Source: Paracoccaceae bacterium (GTDB lineage Bacteria > Pseudomonadota > Alphaproteobacteria > Rhodobacterales > Rhodobacteraceae). Taken from it: DNA of 8,012 nt. Within the stretch, counting starts at the first letter, position 1. The number at the start of each line of letters is the position of its first letter. Both the position numbers and the translations under genes were made by a program. Below are positions 1-6,646 of the stretch, piece after piece. The DNA lies in NCBI GenBank assembly GCA_007121115.1, contig SKMI01000255.1:1-8012 (forward strand), written 5' to 3'. The notes beneath the pieces are model-generated. The model ran no database searches and was not told the origin of the DNA. It saw nothing but the letters and a program-made list of their open reading frames with translations.

Positions 1-1371
1 CAGATGACCGGTGCCGGGGTGGCGTTCTCGCGCTTCCTGGAGGTGGACAACCTGACCGGGTTGATCATCGCCGCGGCGGTGGTGTTCGCCTATGCGGTGC
101 TCGGCGGCATGAAGGGGATCACCTACACCCAGCTGGCACAGTACTGCGTGCTGATCATCGCCTATACCATCCCGGCGGTCTTCATCTCGATACAGCTGAC
201 CGGTAACCCGCTGCCGCAGCTTGGGCTGTTCTCCACGCATACCGAATCCGGCCTGCCGCTGCTGACCAAGCTGGACGAGGTGCTGGTGGAACTGGGCTTC
301 CATGACTACACCGGCCTGCACGAACCGCAGACCACCTTCAACATGGTGCTCTTCACCCTGTCGCTGATGATCGGCACCGCGGGTCTGCCGCACGTCATCA
401 TCCGCTTCTTCACCGTGCCGAAGGTCGCCGACGCGCGCAAATCGGCCGGCTGGGCGCTGGTCTTCATCGCGCTGCTCTACACCGTAGCTCCGGCGATCGG
501 TGCCATGGCGCGGCTGAACATCATCACCACCATCTATCCCGATGGCACCCAGGAAGCGCCGATCAGCTATGACGAGCGGCCGGACTGGATGCACACCTGG
601 GAGCAGACGGGTCTGCTGGCGTTCGAGGACAAGGCCGGCGACGGGCTCATCCGCTACTACAACGACGCCAACCCGCCGCCCATGGCCATCGAAGGCGGCT
701 GGCAGGGCAACGAGCTGGTCACCTTCAACCAGGACATCCTGGTGCTGGCGAACCCGGAGATCGCGCAACTTCCCGGCTGGGTCATCGGTCTGATCGCCGC
801 GGGCGGTCTGGCGGCGGCGCTGTCCACTGCGGCGGGTCTGCTCTTGGCCATATCCTCGGCCATCAGCCATGACCTGCTGAAACGGACCTTCGCGCCGAAC
901 ATCTCCGAAAAGCAGGAGTTGCTCTACGCCCGTGTCGCCATGGCCTTTGCGATCGTGCTGGCGACCTATCTGGGGGCGAACCCGCCAGGGTTTGCGGCGC
1001 AGGTGGTGGCCCTGGCCTTCGGACTGGCGGCAAGCTCGCTGTTCCCGGCCATCATGATGGGCATCTTCTCCAAGAAGATGAACTCCACCGGAGCGATCGT
1101 GGGGATGATCGTGGGGCTTGGGTCTACCGTGCTCTACATCTTCACCTACCTGGGCTTCTTCTTCATCCCGGGCACCAACCTGCTGCCGAACACGCAGGAG
1201 GCATGGCTGTTCCAGATATCGCCGCTGAGCTTCGGCGCGGTGGGCGCGGCCCTGAACTTCCTCGCCGCCTGGATCACCATGAAGATGACCAGCGAGGCTC
1301 CGGAAGAGATCCAGGAACTGGTGGAATCGATCCGCGTGCCCAAGGGGGCCGGCGGTGCCGTGGATCACTGA
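1..1371 (+). CDS. Sodium:solute symporter, VC_2705/ActP-like subfamily (5' truncated)
   Basis: Inner-membrane secondary transporter of the SSS family, expected to couple Na+ entry to uptake of a small organic acid such as acetate; the substrate is inferred from family only. The reading frame is open from base 1, so the real start lies upstream; 456 codons are visible, and roughly 100 or more N-terminal residues are missing if it has the usual length of about 550-590. Many hydrophobic helices are visible. The family motif GTAGLPHVIIRF is at 373-408, and a small-residue-rich helix (LAAALSTAAGLLLAISSAIS) near 808-867 matches the conserved late helix that helps form the Na+ site. A long polar loop (about 520-760) between helices is typical of this large-loop subfamily and contains an EF-hand-like stretch at 628-663. 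The cytoplasmic tail is short and acidic, then ends in TGA. A DUF4212-type small subunit gene is often found upstream in such loci but would be outside the window. Confidence 0.9.
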   Translation, partial: QMTGAGVAFSRFLEVDNLTGLIIAAAVVFAYAVLGGMKGITYTQLAQYCVLIIAYTIPAVFISIQLTGNPLPQLGLFSTHTESGLPLLTKLDEVLVELGFHDYTGLHEPQTTFNMVLFTLSLMIGTAGLPHVIIRFFTVPKVADARKSAGWALVFIALLYTVAPAIGAMARLNIITTIYPDGTQEAPISYDERPDWMHTWEQTGLLAFEDKAGDGLIRYYNDANPPPMAIEGGWQGNELVTFNQDILVLANPEIAQLPGWVIGLIAAGGLAAALSTAAGLLLAISSAISHDLLKRTFAPNISEKQELLYARVAMAFAIVLATYLGANPPGFAAQVVALAFGLAASSLFPAIMMGIFSKKMNSTGAIVGMIVGLGSTVLYIFTYLGFFFIPGTNLLPNTQEAWLFQISPLSFGAVGAALNFLAAWITMKMTSEAPEEIQELVESIRVPKGAGGAVDH

Positions 1372-1388
1372 CCCGGATCAATGACATT

Positions 1389-1419
1389 GGCCTGTCCCCG
1401 TGCCATACGGGGGCAGGCC
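1389..1419 (+). terminator. Strong hairpin after symporter gene, possible terminator or mRNA-processing stem
   Basis: Two 13-base arms (1389-1401 and 1407-1419) pair along their whole length with one T-G wobble, around the 5-base loop GCCAT. It starts 17 bases after the symporter stop and ends 28 bases before the next start codon. There is no T-run after it, so intrinsic termination is uncertain; it may attenuate transcription into the downstream genes or protect the 3' end of the symporter message. Confidence 0.6.
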
Positions 1420-1434
1420 ACGCCATGGCCGACT

Positions 1435-1440
1435 GGGAGG
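1435..1440 (+). promoter_or_regulatory. Ribosome binding site fixing the start of the DUF294 gene
   Basis: GGGAGG lies 7 bases before the ATG at 1448. This favours 1448 over the in-frame GTG at 1400, which sits inside the hairpin at 1389-1419 and has no Shine-Dalgarno sequence. Confidence 0.75.
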
Positions 1441-1447
1441 AAGCGCC

Positions 1448-3268
1448 ATGCAGGAAGATACCGACATCATCACCTTTCTGCAGGGCGTTCACCCCTATGA
1501 CAGCCTGCCGCAGGATGAACTGGCGCGGGTCGCCGGTTCCTTCAGCCGCAGGGACTATCCCGCCGGAACCGAGGTATATGCCGCGGGCGAGCCGATCCGC
1601 GGGCTTTTCCTGATCCGCTCCGGCGCGGTCGAGGTCATCGACGGCAATGGCGCCATGATCTCGGTGCTGGGTCCGCGTAACTCGTTCGGCGAACGGGGGC
1701 TGTTGCGCGACGGACTGGCCGTGACCACCGCGCGCGCGACCGAAGAATCCGTGCTGCTGATGCTGCCGGTGGCCGACCTGAAACACCTGATCGCCAACCA
1801 CCCGGCGTTCGAACGTTTCTTCAATCGCGGGCGCGGGGCCAAGGACCGCGCGGGTGATCTGTCCACGCTGAAGGTGTCGGACCTGATGACCCGCAGCCCG
1901 GTGACCTGCACCCCGGATGCCACCGTCACCGAGGCCGCCCGCACCATGCGCGAAAACCGCATCTCTTCGGTGGCGATTACTGAAAATGACGCGCTGGTGG
2001 GGATCGTCACCACCCGCGACCTGACCGCGCGCGTGCTGGCCGAGGGGCGGCCCGGCGACACCCCGGTCGCCGAGGTGATGACCCGCGAGGTGCAGGCGCT
2101 GTCGCCGGAAAGCTTAGGGTCGGACATCCTGCACATGATGCTGGAGCGCCGGATCGGCCATCTGCCGGTGGTGCGCGACGGCAAGCTTCTGGGCATCATC
2201 ACCCAGACCGACCTGACCCGGTTTCAGGCGGTGAATTCCGCGCAACTGGTCCGCGATGCCTCGGGCGCCGAGGATGCGCAGGCACTGGCCCGCGTGACCG
2301 GGCGCATTCCGCAACTGCTGGTGCAACTGGTTGGCGGGCACAGCGCGCACGAGGTCGTCACCCGCCTGATCACCGATGTCGCCGACACCGTCACCCGCCG
2401 CCTGCTGCGGCTGGCCGAGGCCGAACTGGGCCCCCCCCCGGTCCCCTATCTGTGGCTTGCCTGCGGCAGCCAGGGGCGGCAGGAACAGACCGGGGTGAGC
2501 GATCAGGACAACTGCATCATGATCGACGACTCCATGGCCGAGGGCGACATGGAATATTTCCTGAAGCTGGCCAGGATCGTCTCGGACGGGCTGAACACGG
2601 CCGGATATTACTACTGCCCCGGCGACATGATGGCCACGAACCCGCGCTGGTGCCAGCCGGTTAGCAAATGGCGGCGCTACTTCCGCGGCTGGATCGACAC
2701 GCCGGACCCCGAGGCGCAGATGCTCGCCTCGGTCATGTTCGACCTGCGCCCCATCGGCGGCGACGTGGCGCTGTTCCGTAACCTGCAGGCCGAAACGCTG
2801 GAGGCAGCGTCGAAGAACTCGATCTTCGTCGCGCATTTGACATCGAACGCGCTCAAGCATCAGCCGCCGCTGGGGCTCTTGCGGAACTTCGCCACCATCC
2901 GGTCAGGCGAATACAAGAACCACGTCGACATGAAGTTGGGCGGGGTGGTCCCGGTGACCGATCTGGCGCGGGTCTACGCGCTCAAGGGGCGCCTGACCCC
3001 GGTCAACACCCGCGAACGCCTGCTGGCCGCCGAAAGCGCCGGGATCGTCAGCGCCTCGGGCGCGCGGGACCTGATCGAGGCTTATGACCTGATCGCGCGG
3101 CTGCGGCTGGAAAACCAGGCCGCGCTGGTGCGCATGGGGCGCAAGCCCGACAACTATCTGGCGCCCTCGGACCTGTCGGATTTCGAACGCAGCCACCTGC
3201 GCGATGCCTTCGTGGTGGTGCGCACCATGCAATCGTCGGTGGGCTCGCGCACCGGCACACTGGGATAG
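1448..3268 (+). CDS. CNBD-CBS-CBS-DUF294 putative nucleotidyltransferase
   Basis: A soluble cytoplasmic protein of 606 residues with a recognisable domain order. Residues about 8-125 form a cyclic-nucleotide-binding-like beta-roll, including FGERG with Glu82. Residues about 141-259 hold two CBS domains (VSDLMTRSPVTCTPDATVTEA, then VAEVMTREVQALSP), which usually bind adenine nucleotides. Residues about 290-450 are the DUF294 region with a GlnD-like nucleotidyltransferase signature: G340-S341, GRQEQ, then S351-D352-x-D354. The rest is the DUF294 C-terminal helical substrate-binding domain. The Gly-Ser and Asp-x-Asp residues expected for metal and NTP binding are present, so catalysis is possible, but the acceptor substrate is unknown for the family. 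In the CNBD the position that normally carries the phosphate-contacting Arg appears to be Leu90, so classical cAMP binding is doubtful. It follows the symporter and precedes the next gene by 10 bases, consistent with an operon. A run of nine C occurs at 2431-2439 without breaking the frame. Confidence 0.92.
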   Translation: MQEDTDIITFLQGVHPYDSLPQDELARVAGSFSRRDYPAGTEVYAAGEPIRGLFLIRSGAVEVIDGNGAMISVLGPRNSFGERGLLRDGLAVTTARATEESVLLMLPVADLKHLIANHPAFERFFNRGRGAKDRAGDLSTLKVSDLMTRSPVTCTPDATVTEAARTMRENRISSVAITENDALVGIVTTRDLTARVLAEGRPGDTPVAEVMTREVQALSPESLGSDILHMMLERRIGHLPVVRDGKLLGIITQTDLTRFQAVNSAQLVRDASGAEDAQALARVTGRIPQLLVQLVGGHSAHEVVTRLITDVADTVTRRLLRLAEAELGPPPVPYLWLACGSQGRQEQTGVSDQDNCIMIDDSMAEGDMEYFLKLARIVSDGLNTAGYYYCPGDMMATNPRWCQPVSKWRRYFRGWIDTPDPEAQMLASVMFDLRPIGGDVALFRNLQAETLEAASKNSIFVAHLTSNALKHQPPLGLLRNFATIRSGEYKNHVDMKLGGVVPVTDLARVYALKGRLTPVNTRERLLAAESAGIVSASGARDLIEAYDLIARLRLENQAALVRMGRKPDNYLAPSDLSDFERSHLRDAFVVVRTMQSSVGSRTGTLG

Positions 3269-3278
3269 GGGGCGCCGG

Positions 3279-3821
3279 ATGCTTCTGGAATTCATCGCCG
3301 TTGTCGCCGCCGCCTTCGCCGCCGGGGGGTTGGCGCTGATCGCGGGTCACCTGAGCCGCGGGCGGCTGCCCGGCTGGCTGCCGCCCTTTGCCGCCGCCGG
3401 CGGGATCATCGCGATGATCATCTATCTGGAATACACTTGGGCCGGGCGGGTCGAGGCCGCGCTGCCCCCCGGCGTGGTGATCGCGCAGACGAACACCCAC
3501 ACTGCGTGGTTCCGGCCCTGGTCCTACGTTTTCCCGCTGTCGAACCGGATCACCGCCGTCGATCACCGCATCCGCCTGACCCATCCCGATCAGCCCGATC
3601 TGGTGCTGACCGGGGTGATCCTGCAGGAACGCTGGGCGCTGAATTTCGGCGTGCAGGTGGTGTTCGACTGCGCGAATGCCCGGCGTATGGATGTGACCAG
3701 CACCACAAGGTTTACGGAGGAGGGCGTGCCCGAGGGGGGCGACTGGTTCAGCCTGTCGCCGGAGGACCCCGTGCTGCGCGAAGCCTGTGAAGGAGGAGAG
3801 CATGGAGGACGCGACGGATAA
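3279..3821 (+). CDS. Two-helix membrane protein of unknown function
   Basis: A 180-residue protein I do not recognise. Residues about 3-22 and 35-54 are hydrophobic and look like two membrane helices separated by a short basic loop (HLSRGRLPGW). The remaining 125 or so residues are polar, mixed alpha/beta in character, and probably form a globular domain on one side of the membrane; they carry one Cys (in the FDCAN stretch) plus one near the C-terminus and no known catalytic motif. The ATG at 3279 is preceded by a G-rich stretch (3268-3272), a modest ribosome site, and lies 10 bases after the previous stop. Its last 20 bases overlap the start of the response regulator gene, which argues for coupled translation and shared function with the genes on either side. 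It could be a sensor or accessory subunit for the symporter or for the exonuclease protein, but this is inference. Confidence 0.75.
   Translation: MLLEFIAVVAAAFAAGGLALIAGHLSRGRLPGWLPPFAAAGGIIAMIIYLEYTWAGRVEAALPPGVVIAQTNTHTAWFRPWSYVFPLSNRITAVDHRIRLTHPDQPDLVLTGVILQERWALNFGVQVVFDCANARRMDVTSTTRFTEEGVPEGGDWFSLSPEDPVLREACEGGEHGGRDG
3791..3796 (+). promoter_or_regulatory. Ribosome binding site of the response regulator gene
   Basis: AGGAGG, a near-perfect Shine-Dalgarno sequence, is 5 bases before the ATG at 3802 and lies inside the end of the upstream gene. It decides the start against the in-frame GTG at 3787. Confidence 0.8.
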
Positions 3822-4266
3822 GCCCGCCGAAAAGCCCACGGCGTGCATTCTGGTGGTCGAGGACGAGGACAACATCGCCATCGCGCTGGATTATCTGCTG
3901 ACCCGTGAAGGGTATGCGCAAAAGCGGATCGCGACCGGGGCTGGGGCCGTGGACCTGATCCGCGAGATGCGCCCCGATCTGGTGCTGCTGGACGTGATGC
4001 TGCCCGAGGTCTCGGGCTATGAGATCTGCCAGTCGGTGCGCGGGGATGAAGCGCTGGCGCATATCCCGATCCTGATGATGACCGCGCGCGGCTCGGTCAT
4101 GGAGCGGCGGAAGGGGCTGGCCATGGGCGCGACCGGGTTCATCACCAAACCCTTCGAGCTCAAGGCCCTGCGCGAAGAGGTGCGCCGCATCCTGGATGAC
4201 CCGCAGGCCGCGCTTGACGCGGCGGCGGCGATGGTGGCCGCTCCCGCCGGGCAGGACAATGCTTGA
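3802..4266 (+). CDS. Single-domain response regulator (CheY-like receiver)
   Basis: A 154-residue cytoplasmic receiver protein. The conserved receiver residues are all visible: acidic pair Glu20-Asp21 (LVVEDED), phospho-acceptor Asp64 (LVLLDVMLPEVSGYE), Thr94 (MMTAR) and Lys116 followed by Pro (ITKPF). After the receiver fold, which ends near residue 130, there is only an Ala-rich tail and no DNA-binding or enzymatic output domain, so it presumably acts by protein-protein contact or as a phosphate sink. No competent histidine kinase is encoded in the window; the next gene has a kinase-like region that seems to lack the phospho-acceptor His. The stop overlaps the next start by 8 bases, indicating translational coupling to the exonuclease-fusion gene and suggesting that this protein is its partner. 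Confidence 0.92.
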   Translation: MEDATDKPAEKPTACILVVEDEDNIAIALDYLLTREGYAQKRIATGAGAVDLIREMRPDLVLLDVMLPEVSGYEICQSVRGDEALAHIPILMMTARGSVMERRKGLAMGATGFITKPFELKALREEVRRILDDPQAALDAAAAMVAAPAGQDNA

Positions 4267-6349
4267 ACGCCTGAGCCTGCGCATCCGTATCCTGCTGTTC
4301 TTCGTGCTGTTGGCAGCGGGGGGCGTGGGCGCCATGCTGGTCGGCTTCTGGCTGGCGCTCGCGCGGGCCGGGGACGTGTCAGGGCTGAGCGATGCGCTGG
4401 TCCAGGCGGGGGTCTTCGCCGGGTTTCTGATGCTGGGGCTGGTGGCCTGGGTCTGGCTGATGTTCGACACCCACGTCGCCCGCGCCATCGAGGCGCTGGC
4501 CAACGCCATCCGTGCCCGCACCCATGCCGAGGTCGACCGCGAGCTTGACCGCGACCGCGCGCGCTATCTGGGCGATCTGGCCCCGGCAGCGGCCGAGGCC
4601 ACGCGCAAGCTGGCCGAAACCCGCAGCGCGCTGGCCGAATCGGTGGCGCGCGAGACGGCGCGGCTGTCGGCGGAGAAGGCGCGGCTGGAAAAGCTGCTGG
4701 CCGATGTCCCGGTGGCCGTGCTGCTGTGCACGGGCGAGCATCAGCTTGTGTTCTACAACGGCCAGGCGGTGGAGCTTCTGGGCGCGGGCGGCGCGCCGGG
4801 GCTGGACCGCAACCTGCTGGAATACCTGCGCGAAGGCCCCATTGCCCATGCCTATACCCGGCTTCTGGAAGCGGGCGATCCGGACGCGGCCTCGGACCTT
4901 CTGTGTGCGACCACTGGCAGCGCGCGACTGTTGGCCGCACGTATGCGCGTGCTGCGCCGGGCCGAATCCGGCGGCCCGCCGGGCTATGTGCTGACGCTCC
5001 GTGACGTGACCGCCGACATGGCGGCACACGCCAGCCGCGAGGCGCTGCTGACCGAGGTCTTTGATCGCGTGCGCCGCCCGGCGGCCAATCTGCAGACCGT
5101 GATCGGCGTGGTTTCCGAGGAACCGGAAAGCGACGCCGCCGCCGCCATGATGCCCGCAATGCTTGATGAGGTCGCGCAACTGACCGGCGCAATCACCGAG
5201 TTGGGCCAGCGCTTCGACGCCGGGCGCACCGACTGGCGCCCGCTCTCCGAGACCCGCAGCGCCGATCTGTTCGATAGCCTGCGCGCCCGTTTCGAGGCCG
5301 AAGGCCGCGCGCTGGACTGCGACGGGCCGGAACTCATGCTGCGCTGCGACGGGTTCGAACTGGTGGCCTTCTTCACCTGGGCCGGGCGCAGGCTGACCAC
5401 CGAGGGGCAGGGCGCCGCCTTCCGGCTGGAACTGACCGAAGAGGACGGCCCCGGCGCGGTCCTGGACCTCTGCTGGGAGGGTCAGCCGCTGGGGGTGGGC
5501 GATTTCGACCGCTGGCTGGAGGACGCCGTCGACCCCGCTGCCCCCGACCTGACCGCGCGGGCGATCCTGAACACCCACGGCACCGAGGCCTGGACCGAAT
5601 TGCGCCCGGGCGGCGGCGCCATCCGCCTGCCGATACGCAACGCGCGCCGCGCCACCCGCCGCCCGCCCCCTGTCGCGCGCGAGGTGGTCTATGACTTCGA
5701 CCTGCTGTCCAAGGCCCGCAACGCCGCCGTGGCCGAGGCGCGGCTGGCGGACCTGACCTATGTGGTGTTCGACACCGAAACCACCGGACTGACGCCATCG
5801 GCGGACGAGATCGTACAGATCGCCGCCGTGCGGCTGGTCAACGGCCGCCGCGTGCGCGGCGAGGTGTTCGATACGCTGGTCGACCCGCAGCGTGCCATCC
5901 CGGCCAGCTCCACCGCCGTCCACGGCATCACCGAGGACATGGTCAAGGGCGCCCCCACCATCGCCGAGGCCGGGCAGCGCTTCCACGGCTTCGCACGCGG
6001 GGCGGTGCTGATCGCCCATAACGCGCCCTTCGACATGGAATTCCTGCGCCGCCACGAAGAATCCATCGGTGCCAGCTTCGACAACCCGGTGCTGGACACG
6101 GTGCTGCTGTCGGCGGTGGTGTTCGGGCAGACCGAGCAACACTCGCTCGATGCCCTGACCGCGCGACTGGGCATCACCATCCCCGAGGAAGCCCGCCACA
6201 CCGCCATCGGCGACACGGTGGCCACGGCCGATGCCTTCCTGCGGCTGGTGCCCATGCTGCAGGCGCGCGGGCTCGAGACCTTCGGCGACGTCCTGCGCGA
6301 GGTGCGCCGCCACGGGCGGTTGTTGAAAGACCTGAACACCGACGCGTGA
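4259..6349 (+). CDS. Membrane PAS/pseudo-histidine kinase fused to DEDDh 3'-5' exonuclease (DnaQ-like)
   Basis: A 696-residue fusion protein. Two membrane helices (about residues 11-34 and 50-69) are followed by a charged, HAMP-like and coiled-coil linker (70-148), a PAS-like domain (about 148-255, beginning LADVPVAVLLC and ending YVLTLRDVT), and a region resembling HisKA plus HATPase (about 258-478). Where HisKA normally has His-Glu-x-Arg-x-Pro, this protein reads DRVRRP (269-274), so the phospho-acceptor His seems lost, and no ATP-binding N-box or clear G-boxes are seen. Residues about 500-670 are a DnaQ/PolC-type exonuclease with all DEDDh residues: Asp505 and Glu507 (FDTETTGL), Asp592 (HNAPFDMEFL), His647 and Asp652 (HTAIGDTVATAD). 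The family hydrolyses 3' ends of DNA, RNA or short oligonucleotides; since the protein is membrane-anchored, a role as replicative proofreading subunit is unlikely. The ATG at 4259 overlaps the preceding stop by 8 bases; no strong ribosome site is present, consistent with coupling. Related genes are often annotated as DNA polymerase III epsilon or 3'-5' exonuclease. Confidence 0.88.
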   Translation: MLERLSLRIRILLFFVLLAAGGVGAMLVGFWLALARAGDVSGLSDALVQAGVFAGFLMLGLVAWVWLMFDTHVARAIEALANAIRARTHAEVDRELDRDRARYLGDLAPAAAEATRKLAETRSALAESVARETARLSAEKARLEKLLADVPVAVLLCTGEHQLVFYNGQAVELLGAGGAPGLDRNLLEYLREGPIAHAYTRLLEAGDPDAASDLLCATTGSARLLAARMRVLRRAESGGPPGYVLTLRDVTADMAAHASREALLTEVFDRVRRPAANLQTVIGVVSEEPESDAAAAMMPAMLDEVAQLTGAITELGQRFDAGRTDWRPLSETRSADLFDSLRARFEAEGRALDCDGPELMLRCDGFELVAFFTWAGRRLTTEGQGAAFRLELTEEDGPGAVLDLCWEGQPLGVGDFDRWLEDAVDPAAPDLTARAILNTHGTEAWTELRPGGGAIRLPIRNARRATRRPPPVAREVVYDFDLLSKARNAAVAEARLADLTYVVFDTETTGLTPSADEIVQIAAVRLVNGRRVRGEVFDTLVDPQRAIPASSTAVHGITEDMVKGAPTIAEAGQRFHGFARGAVLIAHNAPFDMEFLRRHEESIGASFDNPVLDTVLLSAVVFGQTEQHSLDALTARLGITIPEEARHTAIGDTVATADAFLRLVPMLQARGLETFGDVLREVRRHGRLLKDLNTDA

Positions 6350-6386
6350 GCGCCGATCCCGGCGGCGGGCACCGCGACAATAGCGC

Positions 6387-6415
6387 TTGCGGGACCGCCT
6401 GCGAGCCGTTATCTG
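6387..6415 (+). promoter_or_regulatory. Possible promoter of the tRNA-Gly gene
   Basis: TTGCGG (6387-6392) and TATCTG (6410-6415) are 17 bases apart and end 10 bases before the tRNA. The -10 match to TATAAT is poor, but position and spacing fit a tRNA promoter with a very short leader. Confidence 0.3.
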
Positions 6416-6425
6416 AAACGGCGAT

Positions 6426-6499
6426 GCGGGTGTAGCTCAATGGTAGAGCAGCAGCTTCCCAAGCTGACGACGAGGGTTCGATTCCCTTCACCCGCTCCA
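6426..6499 (+). tRNA. tRNA-Gly, anticodon CCC
   Basis: The sequence folds by eye into a complete cloverleaf. The acceptor arms GCGGGTG (6426-6432) and CACCCGC (6489-6495) pair fully. The D stem is GCTC/GAGC. The anticodon loop TTCCCAA (6456-6462) gives anticodon CCC at 6458-6460, reading GGG codons. The T arm GAGGG-TTCGATT-CCCTT has the expected TTC start of its loop. Discriminator base T is at 6496 and the 3' CCA is encoded at 6497-6499. The outermost anticodon-stem pair (6451 with 6467) is a G-A mismatch. Total 74 bases. Confidence 0.96.
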
Positions 6500-6636
6500 A
6501 TCCGCGCATCAGCCGAATCCGAAATGCGGCTCCGCGCGCCGTCTCTCCAGACGAAACTGTTATCCCGATGTGAACGCTTCGTGTGATCCGACACGCGGTC
6601 CATGGACGAATGCATGGCGAAACATTTTCGAGCCAT

Positions 6637-6640
6637 GGAG
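6637..6640 (+). promoter_or_regulatory. Ribosome binding site of the DoxX-like gene
   Basis: GGAG lies 6 bases before the ATG at 6647. It supports that start over the in-frame ATGs at 6602 and 6635; translation from 6602 would add 15 residues with no membrane-protein character. Confidence 0.55.
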
Positions 6641-6646
6641 ACGACA

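Noticed and set aside
1400..1447. Extended start (GTG at 1400) for the DUF294 gene
   Set aside because: It lies in the arm of the hairpin, has no ribosome binding site, and adds residues unlike a CNBD N-terminus; the ATG at 1448 has GGGAGG at a good distance.
4017..5192. A 391-codon minus-strand open frame, very rich in Arg and Pro
   Set aside because: Low-complexity composition typical of a shadow frame; it spans two well-supported plus-strand genes.
4379..6313. A 644-codon open frame on the minus strand, opposite the exonuclease-fusion gene
   Set aside because: Long antisense frames are expected in DNA of this GC content. Its translation is Gly/Gln/His/Arg-rich without domains, while the plus strand carries clear PAS-like and exonuclease motifs.
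4259..6349. Annotation as the replicative DNA polymerase III epsilon subunit (dnaQ)
   Set aside because: The exonuclease domain is C-terminal to membrane helices and a PAS/kinase-like region, unlike the soluble roughly 230-250 residue DnaQ; only the catalytic fold is shared.
6351..6364. CGCCG-ATCC-CGGCG mini-hairpin just after the exonuclease-fusion stop
   Set aside because: Only 5 bp with no T-run; such short GC repeats are common by chance here, so it is not called as a terminator.
6536..6600. Possible promoter or operator before the DoxX-like gene, including two TGTGA copies at about 6569-6586
   Set aside because: The two copies are direct, not inverted, and no convincing -35/-10 pair with proper spacing could be seen.
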